64,000 bases of DNA from Streptomyces sp. V3I8 (GTDB taxonomy: Bacteria > Actinomycetota > Actinomycetes > Streptomycetales > Streptomycetaceae), in NCBI RefSeq assembly GCF_030817535.1, contig NZ_JAUSZL010000002.1:6696001-6760000 (forward strand), in the 5' to 3' direction. The translations under genes and the position numbers were made by a program. The notes under the pieces are model-generated. The model searched no databases and was not told the DNA's origin. It was given only the letters and a program-made list of their open reading frames with translations. Shown here one piece after another: positions 50,226-63,959 of this stretch; position 1 is the stretch's first letter, and every line of letters begins with the position of its first letter.

Positions 50226-52327
50226 TACGCGGTCCTCCTGCTGTCGCTCCTGCGGTCGCCCCGGACATCCCTGACCAGACCGGCGATCGAGTCGGCCCGC
50301 AGCTCGTCGAGCGTCACCGCGGTGCCGCCGAGCTCGCCCGCGAGCTGCCCGGCGAGTCCGAGCCGTACGGGCCCCGACTCGCAGTCGACGACGACGGAGG
50401 CGATCTCGTCGGCGGCGAACAGCCGGGCGGCCCGCCCCGCGAGTGCCACCGGTTCGGGGCCTCCGGTGGCCCGCCCGTCCGTCACCAGCACGACCAGCGC
50501 GCGCCGCGCCGGATCCCGCAACCGCTCCACCCGCAGCACGTCGTGCGCCCGCAGCAGCCCGGCCGCGAGCGGCGTACGCCCGCCGGTGGGCAGCGACTCC
50601 AGCCGTACGGCGGCCGCGTCGACCGACGACGTGGGCGGCAGGGCCACCTCGGCGGCGGACCCGCGGAAGGTCACGAGCCCCACCTTGTCCCGCCGCTGGT
50701 AGGCGTCGAGGAGCAGGGACAGCACCGCGCCCTTCACGGCGCTCATCCGCTGCCGGGCCGCCATCGACCCGGACGCGTCCACGACGAACAGCACGAGGTT
50801 GCCCTCGCGGCCCTCGCGCGTGGCCTGCCGCAGGTCGTCCCGGCGTACGACGAGGCCGGGTCCGGAGCGTCCGCGGGCCCGCTGGTGCGGGGCGGCGGCC
50901 TGCACGGTCGCGGCCAGGTGCAGCTTGGTGAGCGTGCCGCGCGGCCGGCGCGCCCCGGTGGTGCGGCCGTGCTCGGTCCGGGCCCGCGACCGCCGCCCGG
51001 CGGCCCCCTCACCGAGGCCGGGCACGCTCAGCATCTTCGTGCGGAAGGGTTCGGCGGCCCGTACGGGGGACTGCTCGCCGGCGCCGGGGGAGGGCGCCCG
51101 CCCGTTCTCGGAGCTCTCGGAGTTCTCGGCGGGCTTGCCCTGCGCGGGCACCTCACCGGAACCCTCGCTGTCGCCGGCGTCACCCCCGCCGTCGGGCCCG
51201 TCCTGCGGGGACCGCCCGCCACCGGGCCCGTCCGGGTCCGGATCCGGGTCGTCGTCACCGGAGCCGTCGGGGTCACCGGAGCCGTCGGAGCCGTCGGAGC
51301 CGTCCGCGTCGTCCCCGCTCCCGAACTCCTCCAGCGTCTCGTCGAGCTTGTCCTCGTCGAGGCCCGGCGCGTCGAAGGGGTTGCGCCGGCGGCGGTGCGG
51401 CAGTGCGAGGAGCGCGGCCTGCCGCACGTCCTCCGCCAGCACCACGGTCCGTCCCGCCCACGCGGCCAGCGCCGTCGCGGTCCTGGCCATCACGATGTCG
51501 GCCCGCATGCCGTCCACCTCGAACGCCGCGCAGGTCGCCGCGATCTGCCGCAGCGCGCCGTCGCCGAGCCGCACCGACCCCAGCAGCTCCCGCGCGGCCA
51601 CGATCCGGGCCCGTACGGCGGACTCCTCGTCGGCCCAGCGCGTCGCGAACCCCTCGGGGTCGTCGTCGTACGCGAGCCGCCGCCGGACGACCTCCACCCG
51701 CTGGTCGGGCTCGCGGGAGGCCGCCACCTCGACGGTCAGCCCGAACCGGTCGAGCAACTGCGGGCGCAGCTCGCCCTCCTCGGGGTTCATGGTCCCGACG
51801 AGCAGGAACCGCGCAGCATGCCGTACGGAGACGCCCTCGCGCTCCACGTACGAGGCCCCCATCGCGGCCGCGTCAAGGAGCAGGTCGACCAGGTGGTCGT
51901 GGAGAAGGTTGACCTCGTCCACGTACAGGATGCCGCGGTGGGCGTCGGCCAGCAGGCCGGGCTCGAAGGCCTTCACACCCTCCGCGAGCGCCCGCTCGAT
52001 GTCGAGCGCGCCCACCAGGCGGTCCTCGGAGGCGCCGACGGGCAGTTCGACCATCCGGGCGGGCCGGGACACCCCAGGACCCACCTCGTGCGGACCGTCG
52101 GGGCAGGCCGGATCGGGCGCGTGGGGAGCACAGGAGAACCGGCACCCCGCCATGACGTCGACCTGCGGCATGAGGGCCGAAAGGGCGCGCACGGCCGTGG
52201 ACTTGGCGGTGCCCTTCTCGCCGCGGACGAGCACGCCGCTCACCGCGGGGGACACGGCGTTCAGCAGCAGCGCGAGCCGCAGGTCGTCCTGGCCGACCAC
52301 GGCCGTGAACGGGAACGGGGTACTCAC
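50225..52327 (-). CDS. ChlI-ChlD-like cobaltochelatase AAA+/VWA subunit
   Basis: The 700-residue protein combines an AAA+ ATPase (Walker [12 protein letters not shown] at about 35-45, Walker [17 protein letters not shown], sensor [12 protein letters not shown]), an acidic Gly/Asp/Ser-rich linker (about 332-390) and a VWA domain. The VWA metal site is DASGSMAA near residue 517. It drives CobN in aerobic cobalt insertion, replacing separate CobS and CobT. The linker is the usual hinge in ChlD/BchD. GTG 52327 follows GGAGTGA at 7 bases. It is 169 bases from cobN, a gap that holds a hairpin and a CRISPR relic. Confidence 0.9.
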   Translation of the reverse strand: MSTPFPFTAVVGQDDLRLALLLNAVSPAVSGVLVRGEKGTAKSTAVRALSALMPQVDVMAGCRFSCAPHAPDPACPDGPHEVGPGVSRPARMVELPVGASEDRLVGALDIERALAEGVKAFEPGLLADAHRGILYVDEVNLLHDHLVDLLLDAAAMGASYVEREGVSVRHAARFLLVGTMNPEEGELRPQLLDRFGLTVEVAASREPDQRVEVVRRRLAYDDDPEGFATRWADEESAVRARIVAARELLGSVRLGDGALRQIAATCAAFEVDGMRADIVMARTATALAAWAGRTVVLAEDVRQAALLALPHRRRRNPFDAPGLDEDKLDETLEEFGSGDDADGSDGSDGSGDPDGSGDDDPDPDPDGPGGGRSPQDGPDGGGDAGDSEGSGEVPAQGKPAENSESSENGRAPSPGAGEQSPVRAAEPFRTKMLSVPGLGEGAAGRRSRARTEHGRTTGARRPRGTLTKLHLAATVQAAAPHQRARGRSGPGLVVRRDDLRQATREGREGNLVLFVVDASGSMAARQRMSAVKGAVLSLLLDAYQRRDKVGLVTFRGSAAEVALPPTSSVDAAAVRLESLPTGGRTPLAAGLLRAHDVLRVERLRDPARRALVVLVTDGRATGGPEPVALAGRAARLFAADEIASVVVDCESGPVRLGLAGQLAGELGGTAVTLDELRADSIAGLVRDVRGDRRSDSRRTA

Positions 52328-52368
52328 GCCGAAATCACTCCTCCGAGTGGCTGGTGCAAAGACTGTGC

Positions 52369-52389
52369 GCTGTCGGCGGCGCCGACAGC
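52369..52389. promoter_or_regulatory. Palindrome before the chelatase subunit gene
   Basis: GCTGTCGGC and GCCGACAGC (52369-52377 and 52381-52389) are exact inverse complements around GGC, 42 bases before the GTG start. It may be a terminator-like or operator structure in the leader, or part of the neighbouring CRISPR leader. Confidence 0.4.
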
Positions 52390-52401
52390 CAAACTGTGGT
52401 T

Positions 52402-52491
52402 GTGGTCCCCGCCGACGCGGGGGTGTTCCGAAGTCGAACCCGTGAGCACTGCGCGGGATGACCTGCTCCCCGCCGGCGCGGGGATGCGGAG
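52402..52491 (+). CRISPR. Two-repeat type I-E CRISPR relic
   Basis: Two 29-base repeats start at 52402 and 52463, exactly 61 bases apart, with a 32-base spacer (52431-52462). Both have the type I-E form TCCCCGCC...CGCGGGG with a short hairpin stem. Read from the same strand, they resemble the GTG/CTGCTCCCCGC...GCGGGGAT repeats of Streptomyces arrays. The second repeat is degenerate at its 3' end, as last repeats usually are. No cas genes are in the window. The array lies between cobN and the chelatase gene, in a space without other genes. Confidence 0.75.
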
Positions 52492-52496
52492 GGAGC

Positions 52497-56161
<3,665 letters not shown>

Positions 56162-56165
<4 letters not shown>

Positions 56166-57682
56166 GCGGGTGCTCCCGGTGGGATGAAAGGCAGTCCTGT
56201 CGGCGCGCCGGACTCGATGAGCCGCCACAGCGCGTCCGTGTCCGCGTGTTCCTCGATCAGATCGCCGAGCCGGTCCAGCTGCTCCTCGCGCAGCCCCGCG
56301 AACGACGTGTCGGCGGCCGGTACGAAGCGGCGCCCCGCGGCGGCGGCCACCTCGCGCAGGAAGGCACGCCGGAAGCCGTCCGACTCCAGGGAGCCGTGCC
56401 AGTGCGTGCCCCGGACCGCGCCGACCCGGCAGCCGTCCAGGAAGGGCTCGCCGCCGGTCACCTCGGCGACCCCGTGATGGATCTCGTACCCCTCGACGGG
56501 TTCGCCGAGGGCCTCGCCGACGGGCCGGGCGAGGGTCTTCTCGCGCGCGAACCGCACCCGTACGGGGAGGAGTCCGAGCCCGTCGACGGCGCCGGCCTTC
56601 GACTCGACCTCGTCCTCGATGTGGTCGCCGAGCAGCTGGAAGCCGCCGCAGATGCCCAGCACGGGGCGCCCCTCGGCGGCCCTGCGCACCAGGGCGTCGG
56701 CGAGGCCGCGCCGCCGCAGCCACTCCAGGGCGCGGACCGTGCCGCGGGTGCCGGGGACGACGACCAGGTCGGCGTCGACCAGTTCCTCGGCCCGGTCCAC
56801 GAACCGCACGACGACGCCCGGTTCGGCGGCGAGGGCGTCCAGGTCGGTGAAGTTGGACATCAGGGGGATCGCGCAGACGGCGACCCGCAGGATGTCCTCG
56901 CCGACGGGGGCGGACACCTCGGACTCCCGTACCGAGCCGCGCATGCTGACCCCCAGTCCGTCCTCCTCGTCGATGCCGAGCCCGTGTTGGAAGGGCAGGA
57001 CGCCGTAGGTGCGGCGCCCGGTGAGCCCGTGCAGCATGTCGATGCCGGGTTCGAGGAGGGAGACGTCCCCGCGGAACTTGTTGACCAGGAACCCGGCGAC
57101 GAGCTCCTGGTCCTCGCGCGACAGCAGGGCCACCGTCCCGAAGAAGGAGGCGAAGACCCCGCCGCGGTCGATGTCGCCGACCACGAGCACGGGCAGCCGC
57201 GCGTTGCGCGCGATCCCCATGTTCACGATGTCCGTCCGCCGCAGATTGATCTCGGCGGGACTTCCGGCCCCCTCACAGATCACCGCGTCATACGTGCCCC
57301 GCAACGCGGCCAGACAGTCCAGCACGGTCCCGAGCAACGCCTCCTGGCGTCCGCCGTGGTAGCCGCGCGCACTCATCTCGCCCACGGGTTTCCCCATCAG
57401 GACGACCTGGCTGCTGCGGTCGCCGCCCGGCTTCAGCAGGACGGGGTTCATGAGCGCGGTGGGCTCCACGCGGGCGGCCTGCGCCTGCATGGCCTGCGCG
57501 CGCCCGATCTCGGCGCCCTCGCGCGTGACGAACGAGTTCAGGGACATGTTCTGCGCCTTGAAGGGCGCGACCTTCACCCCCCGCCGCACCAGCCACCGGC
57601 AGATCCCGGCGGTCACGACGCTCTTGCCCGCGTCGGAGGTGGTGCCGGCGACGAGCAGGCCCCTGCCCGGTCCACGGTTCAT
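56162..57682 (-). CDS. cobQ: Cobyric acid synthase
   Basis: This 506-residue class I glutamine amidotransferase amidates four carboxyl groups of the corrin ring. The ATP domain has LLVAGTTSDAGKSVVTAG and KVAPFKAQNMSLNSFVTREGAEIGRAQAMQA. The GATase domain has Cys in PVLGICGGFQLLG and His in VRGTHWHGSLESDGFRRAFL. ATG 57682 overlaps the cobD stop. Confidence 0.96.
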
Positions 57683-58659
57683 GAGGTACGCCCCTTCCCG
57701 GCGGGCTTCCTGGCGAGTCTCCCGGTGAGCGGGGTGACCAGCAGCCGGCCGGTGACGCACGCGCCCAGCGCGAGCAGGCTCACGCGCCGGGAGAGCCGGA
57801 CGGCCCGCTCGATGTCTTCGACCCGTACGGCGCGCCCCGGGCCGTTGAGGACGGGCCGGTGCTCGACCCGCCCCGCGTACGAGAGCGTGCCGCCGAGCCG
57901 CACCCCGAGCGCCCCCGCGAACGAGGCCTCGACGGGCCCGGCGTTGGGGCTCGGATGCCGGTCGGCGTCCGCACGCCAGGTGCGCAGGGCTCCCCGCGGA
58001 TCGCCCCCGGCGACGGTCGCGAGGACCGCCGTCAGCCGGGCCCCGGGCCATCCGACGACGTCGTCGAGGCGCGCGGAGGCCCAGCCGTACCGCCGGTGAC
58101 GGGCCGACCTGTGCCCGACCATGGCGTCCAGCGTGTTGACGGCCCGGAACCCGACCAGACCGGGCACGCCCGCGACCGCGCCCCACACCAGGGCGCCCAC
58201 GACGGCGTCGGAGGTGTTCTCGGCGACCGACTCGACCACGGCCCGGGCGATCCCGTCGGCGTCCAGCGCCTGCGGGTCCCGTCCGCACAGGTGCGGCAGC
58301 CGCTCACGGGCCGCCTCGACGTCCCCGGCGGCCAGCGCCCCACCGACCGCCCGCGCCTCCCGCCCCAGCGAGGTCCCCCCGACGACGGCCCAGGTGGCGG
58401 CGGCGGTCAACGCGACGGAAGCGGCACGGCAGTCACGTACGGAACGCCCGGCGGCCACGGCGAGGGCGACGGCGCCGCCCGCGCACACGGCGGTGTGCAG
58501 GGCGCCCCACCCCCGGTGGTCCCGCCACAGCACCCGCTCCACGGCGCCCGCGGCCCGGCCGAACGCGGCGACCGGATGCCCCCGGCGGGGATCGCCGAGC
58601 AGCAGGTCACCGAGGAGGCCGGCGGCGGCGCCGTACGCGAAGACGCGATCGGCACGCAC
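57679..58659 (-). CDS. cobD: Adenosylcobinamide-phosphate synthase (CbiB type)
   Basis: This 326-residue membrane protein has several hydrophobic helices and the CobD/CbiB signatures LLLGDPRRGHPVAAFGR, ARAVVESVAENTSDAVVGALVWGAVAGVPG and FRAVNTLDAMVGHRSARHRRYGWASARLDDVVGW. It joins (R)-1-amino-2-propanol (phosphate) to adenosylcobyric acid. GTG 58659 is the start. No clear ribosome site is seen, but a 34-codon ORF ends 4 bases upstream, so translation may be coupled to it. First enzyme gene of the riboswitch-led operon. Confidence 0.94.
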   Translation of the reverse strand: MRADRVFAYGAAAGLLGDLLLGDPRRGHPVAAFGRAAGAVERVLWRDHRGWGALHTAVCAGGAVALAVAAGRSVRDCRAASVALTAAATWAVVGGTSLGREARAVGGALAAGDVEAARERLPHLCGRDPQALDADGIARAVVESVAENTSDAVVGALVWGAVAGVPGLVGFRAVNTLDAMVGHRSARHRRYGWASARLDDVVGWPGARLTAVLATVAGGDPRGALRTWRADADRHPSPNAGPVEASFAGALGVRLGGTLSYAGRVEHRPVLNGPGRAVRVEDIERAVRLSRRVSLLALGACVTGRLLVTPLTGRLARKPAGKGRTS

Positions 58660-58663
58660 GGGC

Positions 58664-58768
58664 TCAGCCCGCTTCTACGTCGGACAGCACCCTCGTACTC
58701 GGCACCCTCGTACCGGGTGCGGGCACACTGGTACTGGGCACACTGGTCCACAACGGGCAGCCGCGCAT
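58664..58768 (-). CDS. Putative 34-residue leader peptide downstream of the cobalamin riboswitch
   Basis: On the minus strand an ATG at 58766-58768 is preceded by GTGAGGAC at a suitable distance. It opens a 34-codon frame ending in TGA at 58664-58666, 4 bases before the cobD GTG. The peptide contains short repeats (TSVPSTSVPAPG, TRVPSTRV), which correspond to imperfect 16-base DNA repeats. It is unlike any family that I know. Its place between riboswitch and first gene suggests translational coupling or attenuation, but it may also be chance. Confidence 0.4.
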   Translation of the reverse strand: MRGCPLWTSVPSTSVPAPGTRVPSTRVLSDVEAG

Positions 58769-58799
58769 GGCGATATGTCCTCACTCAGGGTGTCCACGC

Positions 58800-58970
58800 C
58801 CTGGTTCGACGAGACCGACGACGAGAGTTCCTGGCTTCCCGGGGGATGGATTCCCCGGTAACAGTGGCGGGACCGCGCCGGATTCGCACCGGCTTCCTCT
58901 CCTGCCGTCGTACATGGCCCCGGCAGTCCACCACGGCCCCGGAACACCCGTCAACTTGCTGTTGACCTGC
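58800..58970 (-). promoter_or_regulatory. Cobalamin (adenosylcobalamin) riboswitch
   Basis: Read on the minus strand, this leader contains GAAGCCGGTGCGAATCCGGC, the most conserved core of cobalamin riboswitches. GGTCCCGCCACTGT and a GGGGAATCCATCCCC hairpin follow. The B12-box region GGGAAGCCAGGAACTC is close to the downstream end at about 58830. The order and spacing of these parts are as in published actinobacterial elements. It lies 5' of cobD and should switch off the operon when B12 is plentiful. Exact ends are estimated. Confidence 0.92.
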
Positions 58971-59152
58971 GAAGGGAGAGTGTGCCGAGGCCCACATCCC
59001 GGGGGCGGGCCGTTCCCGCGGGCCGGTCGTCCAGCCGGAAATCGACTCTCGGCCGCGCACCCCTGACCACGGGTTCGTGATCACCTTCCTCCCGCTGTCC
59101 CTGAGTCGCGGGCCTTCCTGATCCGGCACGGGCGACCCGGGGCACGGCTTCG

Positions 59153-59174
59153 GGGGCGGACATGCGTCCGCCCC
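59153..59174 (-). terminator. Hairpin downstream of the phosphate transport operon
   Basis: GGGGCGGAC (59153-59161) and GTCCGCCCC (59166-59174) form a 9-bp stem with loop ATGC. It lies 79 bases beyond the stop of the small membrane protein. Confidence 0.6.
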
Positions 59175-59175
59175 G

Positions 59176-59202
59176 CCGGGACCGCGGGTGAGGCGGTCCC
59201 GG
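59176..59202 (-). terminator. Second hairpin downstream of the phosphate transport operon
   Basis: CCGGGACCGC (59176-59185) and GCGGTCCCGG (59193-59202) form a 10-bp stem with a 7-base loop. Together with the adjacent hairpin it makes a tandem terminator. Confidence 0.65.
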
Positions 59203-59252
59203 CAGGGCGGACGGTGAGCTCCGGCGGCACGGCTCGTCGGCCGTACCGCCGG

Positions 59253-59474
59253 TCAGGCGACGATCAGATAGATCCCGTACGCCACCGCCGCCGCGCAGGC
59301 CGCGAAGCAGGCGTACGCGCCCGTGACCGCGAGGGCCGCGGAGCCGCCCTGGGCGGTGGCCGTCTCGCGCTTGGAGAGGCCGACGATACCGAGGGTGAAC
59401 AGGCCCACGAGGGCGACGGTGGAGAGGAGACTGACTCCGAACACGGAGCCGAGGGCTGCCCAGTCGATCTTCAT
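59253..59474 (-). CDS. Small two-helix membrane protein downstream of pitH2
   Basis: This 73-residue protein has two membrane segments (about 12-33 and 46-70) and a short positively charged loop SKRETATAQGG between them. It follows the Pit transporter by 12 bases in the same direction, and such a small partner is found next to PitH2 in other Streptomyces (as I recall SCO1846). It may stabilise or regulate the transporter; no function is established. ATG 59474 lies 12 bases after the transporter stop and has the purine GAACG ahead. Confidence 0.75.
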   Translation of the reverse strand: MKIDWAALGSVFGVSLLSTVALVGLFTLGIVGLSKRETATAQGGSAALAVTGAYACFAACAAAVAYGIYLIVA

Positions 59475-59486
59475 GCGGTTCGTTCC

Positions 59487-60746
<1,260 letters not shown>

Positions 60747-60782
60747 TTACCCAGGCTTCTGTTGGACGTCAGTGGCATGGGA

Positions 60783-60815
60783 AACGTAGGCAACCTGGAT
60801 GAACGGAAGATGAAC
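60783..60815 (-). promoter_or_regulatory. PHO box (PhoP binding repeats) of pitH2
   Basis: On the minus strand three consecutive 11-base units are read: GTTCATCTTCC, GTTCATCCAGG and the weaker TTGCCTACGTT. The GTTCAYC core and 11-base period are those of the Streptomyces PhoP direct repeats. Phosphate starvation should therefore control pitH2. Confidence 0.8.
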
Positions 60816-60847
60816 TGGGTCGGGCGGTGTGGTGGCCCGATAGGGGT

Positions 60848-60878
60848 GCCGCCACTCCGCTTGTGTCGAAGTGGCGGC
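60848..60878 (-). terminator. Terminator after the GH25 gene
   Basis: GCCGCCACT (60848-60856) and AGTGGCGGC (60870-60878) form a 9-bp stem with a 13-base loop, 45 bases beyond the stop of the lysozyme gene, before the pitH2 promoter. Confidence 0.55.
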
Positions 60879-60922
60879 GGGAGCCCTCGAACGGGTCCGG
60901 AATGAGGGGGTCCGCTACGTCC

Positions 60923-61666
60923 CTAGCCCTTGGCGAAGCGTTTCAGCTGGGACAGGGAACCGTTGAAGAGATTCTGGTCACCCGGGAGACCGCCGCTGTT
61001 GTCGTACTGCCAGAACGTCCAGAACTTCCAGCCCGCGGGCAGTGGCCCCGCGGACGCGCTGTAGCGGGCCAGCCACAGCGGATGGTCCGAGGCGAAGGCG
61101 GCGCTGTTGCCCGTGCACGCCTTCCACCAGTTGCGGCTGGTGTAGATGACGGGCCGGCGGCCGGTCCGCCGGTTCACCTCGTCGCTGAAGGCCCTGATCC
61201 AGTCGACCGTCGCGCTCCTGCTCAGCCCGTAGCACTTCTTCTTTTTGTCGTACGGGTTGTACTCGATGTCCAGTGCGGGCGGCAGGGTCCAGCCGTCCGG
61301 CCGCCAGCCGCCGCCGTTGCGTACGAAGTACGCGGCCTGCGTCGTGCCCGACGACCGGTTCGGCAGCGCGAAATGGTAGGCGCCGCGGATGATGCCCGCG
61401 TTGCGCGCGCCGTTGTACTGCTGGTTGTAGTACGGATTGCGGTACGTGTGCGACTCGGTCGCCTTCACGTAGACGAACGTGGCGCCCTTCTTCTTCGCGC
61501 TCGACCAGTTCACGTTCCTCTGGTGCGAGGAGACGTCGTGTCCCCTGGGTCCGGCGGCGGCCGAGGCCGGCACCTCCAGGAGGGCGGTGCCGCCGAGTGC
61601 CAGCGTCGCCACGGAGGCGACGACGAGGCGGACGCGCTGACGGGACGGTGTGCGATCACGGGCCAT
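60923..61666 (-). CDS. Secreted GH25 muramidase (lysozyme)
   Basis: This 247-residue enzyme has a signal peptide (RLVVASVATLALGGTALLEVPASAAA, cleavage near residue 37) and a complete GH25 TIM-barrel domain. The catalytic pair is Asp in GHDVSSHQ and Asp/Glu in ALDIEYNPY, with FVYVKATESHTY and FWQYDNSG as further motifs. It hydrolyses the beta-1,4 bond between N-acetylmuramic acid and N-acetylglucosamine. No wall-binding repeat is attached. ATG 61666 follows GGGGGAAAC. It is divergent from the aldolase gene and monocistronic. Confidence 0.93.
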   Translation of the reverse strand: MARDRTPSRQRVRLVVASVATLALGGTALLEVPASAAAGPRGHDVSSHQRNVNWSSAKKKGATFVYVKATESHTYRNPYYNQQYNGARNAGIIRGAYHFALPNRSSGTTQAAYFVRNGGGWRPDGWTLPPALDIEYNPYDKKKKCYGLSRSATVDWIRAFSDEVNRRTGRRPVIYTSRNWWKACTGNSAAFASDHPLWLARYSASAGPLPAGWKFWTFWQYDNSGGLPGDQNLFNGSLSQLKRFAKG

Positions 61667-61860
61667 GTTTCCCCCGGAACGGCGGCGTGCGCGACGGATC
61701 CCCGGAGGGTACGGGACGGTCCCCGGAAGTCCGTCGCCCACCGGCCGTTCACTGTCGGTGGTCTTTTTATCCTTGTTCGTGATATTTCGGACGTTCGGGT
61801 TCCGCTCTACAGTGACCTCGCCCGAACGGAGCAGCGGCGAGCGGCTGACAGGATCACGGC

Positions 61861-62580
61861 ATGGCTGAGCGGCGGCGGGACACGGGAGACGGACAGGGCG
61901 CGGGGCGGACGGGCGGGTCCCGGACGGAGCGGGCGCGGGCGCAGGCGCTCGAGCGGGCATGGGACGACCTCGTGGCGACGGCCCGCCGGACGGTGGCCGA
62001 CGGCCTGGTCGTGGGCACCTCCGGCAACGTGTCCGTGCGCGTGGACGACACGGTCCTGGTCACGCCGACCGGGGTCCCGTACGACCGGCTGACGCCCGGG
62101 GACCTCTGCGGGGTCTCCCTCGACGGCCGGCGGGTGCTCGGTCCGCTCGTTCCGACCAGCGAACTGCCCATGCACCTCGCCGTCTACCGCTCCACCGGCG
62201 CCCGCGCCGTCGTGCACACCCACGCCGTGCACGCCACGGCCGTCTCGACCCTCGTCACCGAGCTGCCGCTCGTCCACTACATGGCGGCCGCCCTCGGCGG
62301 ACCCGTCCGCGTCGCGCCCTACGCCCCCTACGGCACCGAGGAGCTGGCCGGGAACGTGCTCGGGGCCCTGCGCGACCGTACGGCCTGCCTGCTGCGGAAC
62401 CACGGCACCCTCGCCCACGGCGCCACCCTCGACCAGGCCTACGACCGCACGGCCCAGCTCGAATGGATGTGCTGCGTCTGGCTCACCGCGTCGTCCGTCC
62501 CGGGCCTCGCACCCACCCTCCTGACCGAGGCACAAGTGGCGGAAGTGGGGGAACGACTGAAGGGGTACGGCCAGCCGTGA
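61861..62580 (+). CDS. Class II aldolase/adducin-family protein
   Basis: This 239-residue zinc aldolase is of the L-fuculose-1-phosphate aldolase type. Zinc His ligands are in VVHTHAVHATAV and the third in RNHGTLAHG; the catalytic Glu is in PTSELPMHLAVY. GTSGNVSVRVDDTVLVTPTG is the phosphate-binding start. It cleaves sugar phosphates or acts on related methylthioribulose-type substrates; the substrate is not clear. ATG 61861 has weak GACAGG ahead. Its stop overlaps a GTG that could start the next gene, but a better start lies further on. Confidence 0.86.
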   Translation: MAERRRDTGDGQGAGRTGGSRTERARAQALERAWDDLVATARRTVADGLVVGTSGNVSVRVDDTVLVTPTGVPYDRLTPGDLCGVSLDGRRVLGPLVPTSELPMHLAVYRSTGARAVVHTHAVHATAVSTLVTELPLVHYMAAALGGPVRVAPYAPYGTEELAGNVLGALRDRTACLLRNHGTLAHGATLDQAYDRTAQLEWMCCVWLTASSVPGLAPTLLTEAQVAEVGERLKGYGQP

Positions 62581-62666
62581 CCGCCGGCCGCGACGCCCAC
62601 CCGACCGCACCCACCCCTGCCGTCCTTCCGCTGGCCGACGGACGGCTCCGTCAGGAGACTGGACCC

Positions 62667-63803
62667 GTGCGCACCGTGAAGCCGACCACCGCAGCCCTCG
62701 CCACCGCCCTCACCATGGCCGCAGCCGGCGCGGCCGGCATCGCGGCCGGCCGCCTCGCCAGTGACGCCGCCCTCAAGGCGTCACCGGGCCGGCCGCTGCC
62801 CACCGAACCCCGCCTCACCGTGCACGCGACGGCCGCCGGCCAGGTGACCCTGACCCGTGCCCTCGCCTCGCAGCGCCCCGGTGTGTACGGGCTGGACGGC
62901 GACCGCGGCCACGCCGTCGTCGGTCCGCTCCTGACCGGCGCCCCGCACACCGCCGACACGGTGGTGCGCCGCCTGGAACGCGTCACGCGCGGCACGCTGG
63001 AACCGGGCGACAAGGTCTGGTTCACCCCCGCCCTGCACACCGGGGACCCGGGCGCCGCCCTGGGACTCGACCACGCCGACGTGGACGTCCCGGGCGAACT
63101 GGGCGCTCTGCCCGCGTGGTTCGTGCCCGGCGACCGCGACACCTGGGTGATCGCCGTGCACGGCCTCGGCGCCACCCGCGAACACCCCATGAACGTCATG
63201 CGGTTCCTGCGGGGTCTGGAGATCCCCGTCCTCGCCCTCGCCTACCGCGGAGACCCCGGCGCGCCCCGCTCCCGGGACGGACTGCACCACCTGGGCGAGA
63301 CCGAGTGGCGCGACCTGGACGCGGCCGTCCGCTTCGCCGTCCGGCACGGCGCCGAGAGCGTCGTCCTGCACGGCTGGTCCACCGGCGCCACCATGGCGCT
63401 GCGCGCCGCCGAGCACTCCGCGCTGCGCGACCGGATCTGCGGGCTCGTCCTGGACTCGCCGGTCCTCGACTGGCAGACCACGCTGCGCGCCCTCGCCACG
63501 GCCCGCCGCACGCCCGACGCCCTGCTGCCCCTGGCCGTGCGCGCCGCCCAGGGCCGTACGGGACTCGGCGCCGACGGCGTCCGGGGCGCCACCGACCCGG
63601 CGCGGATCAGGGTGCCGACGCTCGTCGTGCACGGCCCCGACGACACCGTCGCCCCCTGGGGGCCCTCCCGCCGTCTCGCGGCCCGCCACCCCGGCCTCGT
63701 CACCCTCCGTACGGTCCACGGCGCCTCGCACGGCGCCATGTGGAACGCGGACCCGAGCGCCTACGAGGAGGCCCTGCGCCGCTTCCTCACCCCGCTGATG
63801 TAG
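62667..63803 (+). CDS. Membrane-anchored alpha/beta hydrolase
   Basis: This 378-residue protein has an N-terminal hydrophobic signal anchor (TTAALATALTMAAAGAAGIAAGRLA). The hydrolase fold has nucleophile elbow HGWSTGATMAL, acid HGPDDTVAPW and base HGASHGAMW. It resembles the YqkD/BEM46-like family of lipase or esterase enzymes. GTG 62667 is preferred because AGGAGA stands 8 bases ahead; the in-frame GTG 62577 overlaps the preceding stop and would add a Pro-rich head. The substrate is unknown. Confidence 0.82.
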   Translation: MRTVKPTTAALATALTMAAAGAAGIAAGRLASDAALKASPGRPLPTEPRLTVHATAAGQVTLTRALASQRPGVYGLDGDRGHAVVGPLLTGAPHTADTVVRRLERVTRGTLEPGDKVWFTPALHTGDPGAALGLDHADVDVPGELGALPAWFVPGDRDTWVIAVHGLGATREHPMNVMRFLRGLEIPVLALAYRGDPGAPRSRDGLHHLGETEWRDLDAAVRFAVRHGAESVVLHGWSTGATMALRAAEHSALRDRICGLVLDSPVLDWQTTLRALATARRTPDALLPLAVRAAQGRTGLGADGVRGATDPARIRVPTLVVHGPDDTVAPWGPSRRLAARHPGLVTLRTVHGASHGAMWNADPSAYEEALRRFLTPLM

Positions 63804-63959
63804 CTCTTCACGGGCCCGGTACCGAAGCTTCCGTTTAACCCTGTACCAACGGGCGCGCACCCCTCGGAACCCCTGCCCCGCACCGTCCGCCGAGCGTCTC
63901 GGCGGGCCCACGAGGCATTCCGTTTGGGTTTTCGGACCGTCAACCGGAAGACTGCCCCC

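Larger units (their letters stand above)
58660..59252. other. Control region between cobD and the phosphate transport genes
   Basis: The 593-base space holds the leader ORF (58664-58768), the riboswitch (about 58800-58970) and upstream promoter sequence of the cobalamin operon. Two hairpins at 59153-59202 belong to the small membrane protein gene. I see no other protein gene in it. Confidence 0.7.

Noticed and set aside
58781..59129. Plus- and minus-strand ORFs over the riboswitch region
   Set aside because: The conserved RNA motifs explain the sequence; the frames have no protein family resemblance.
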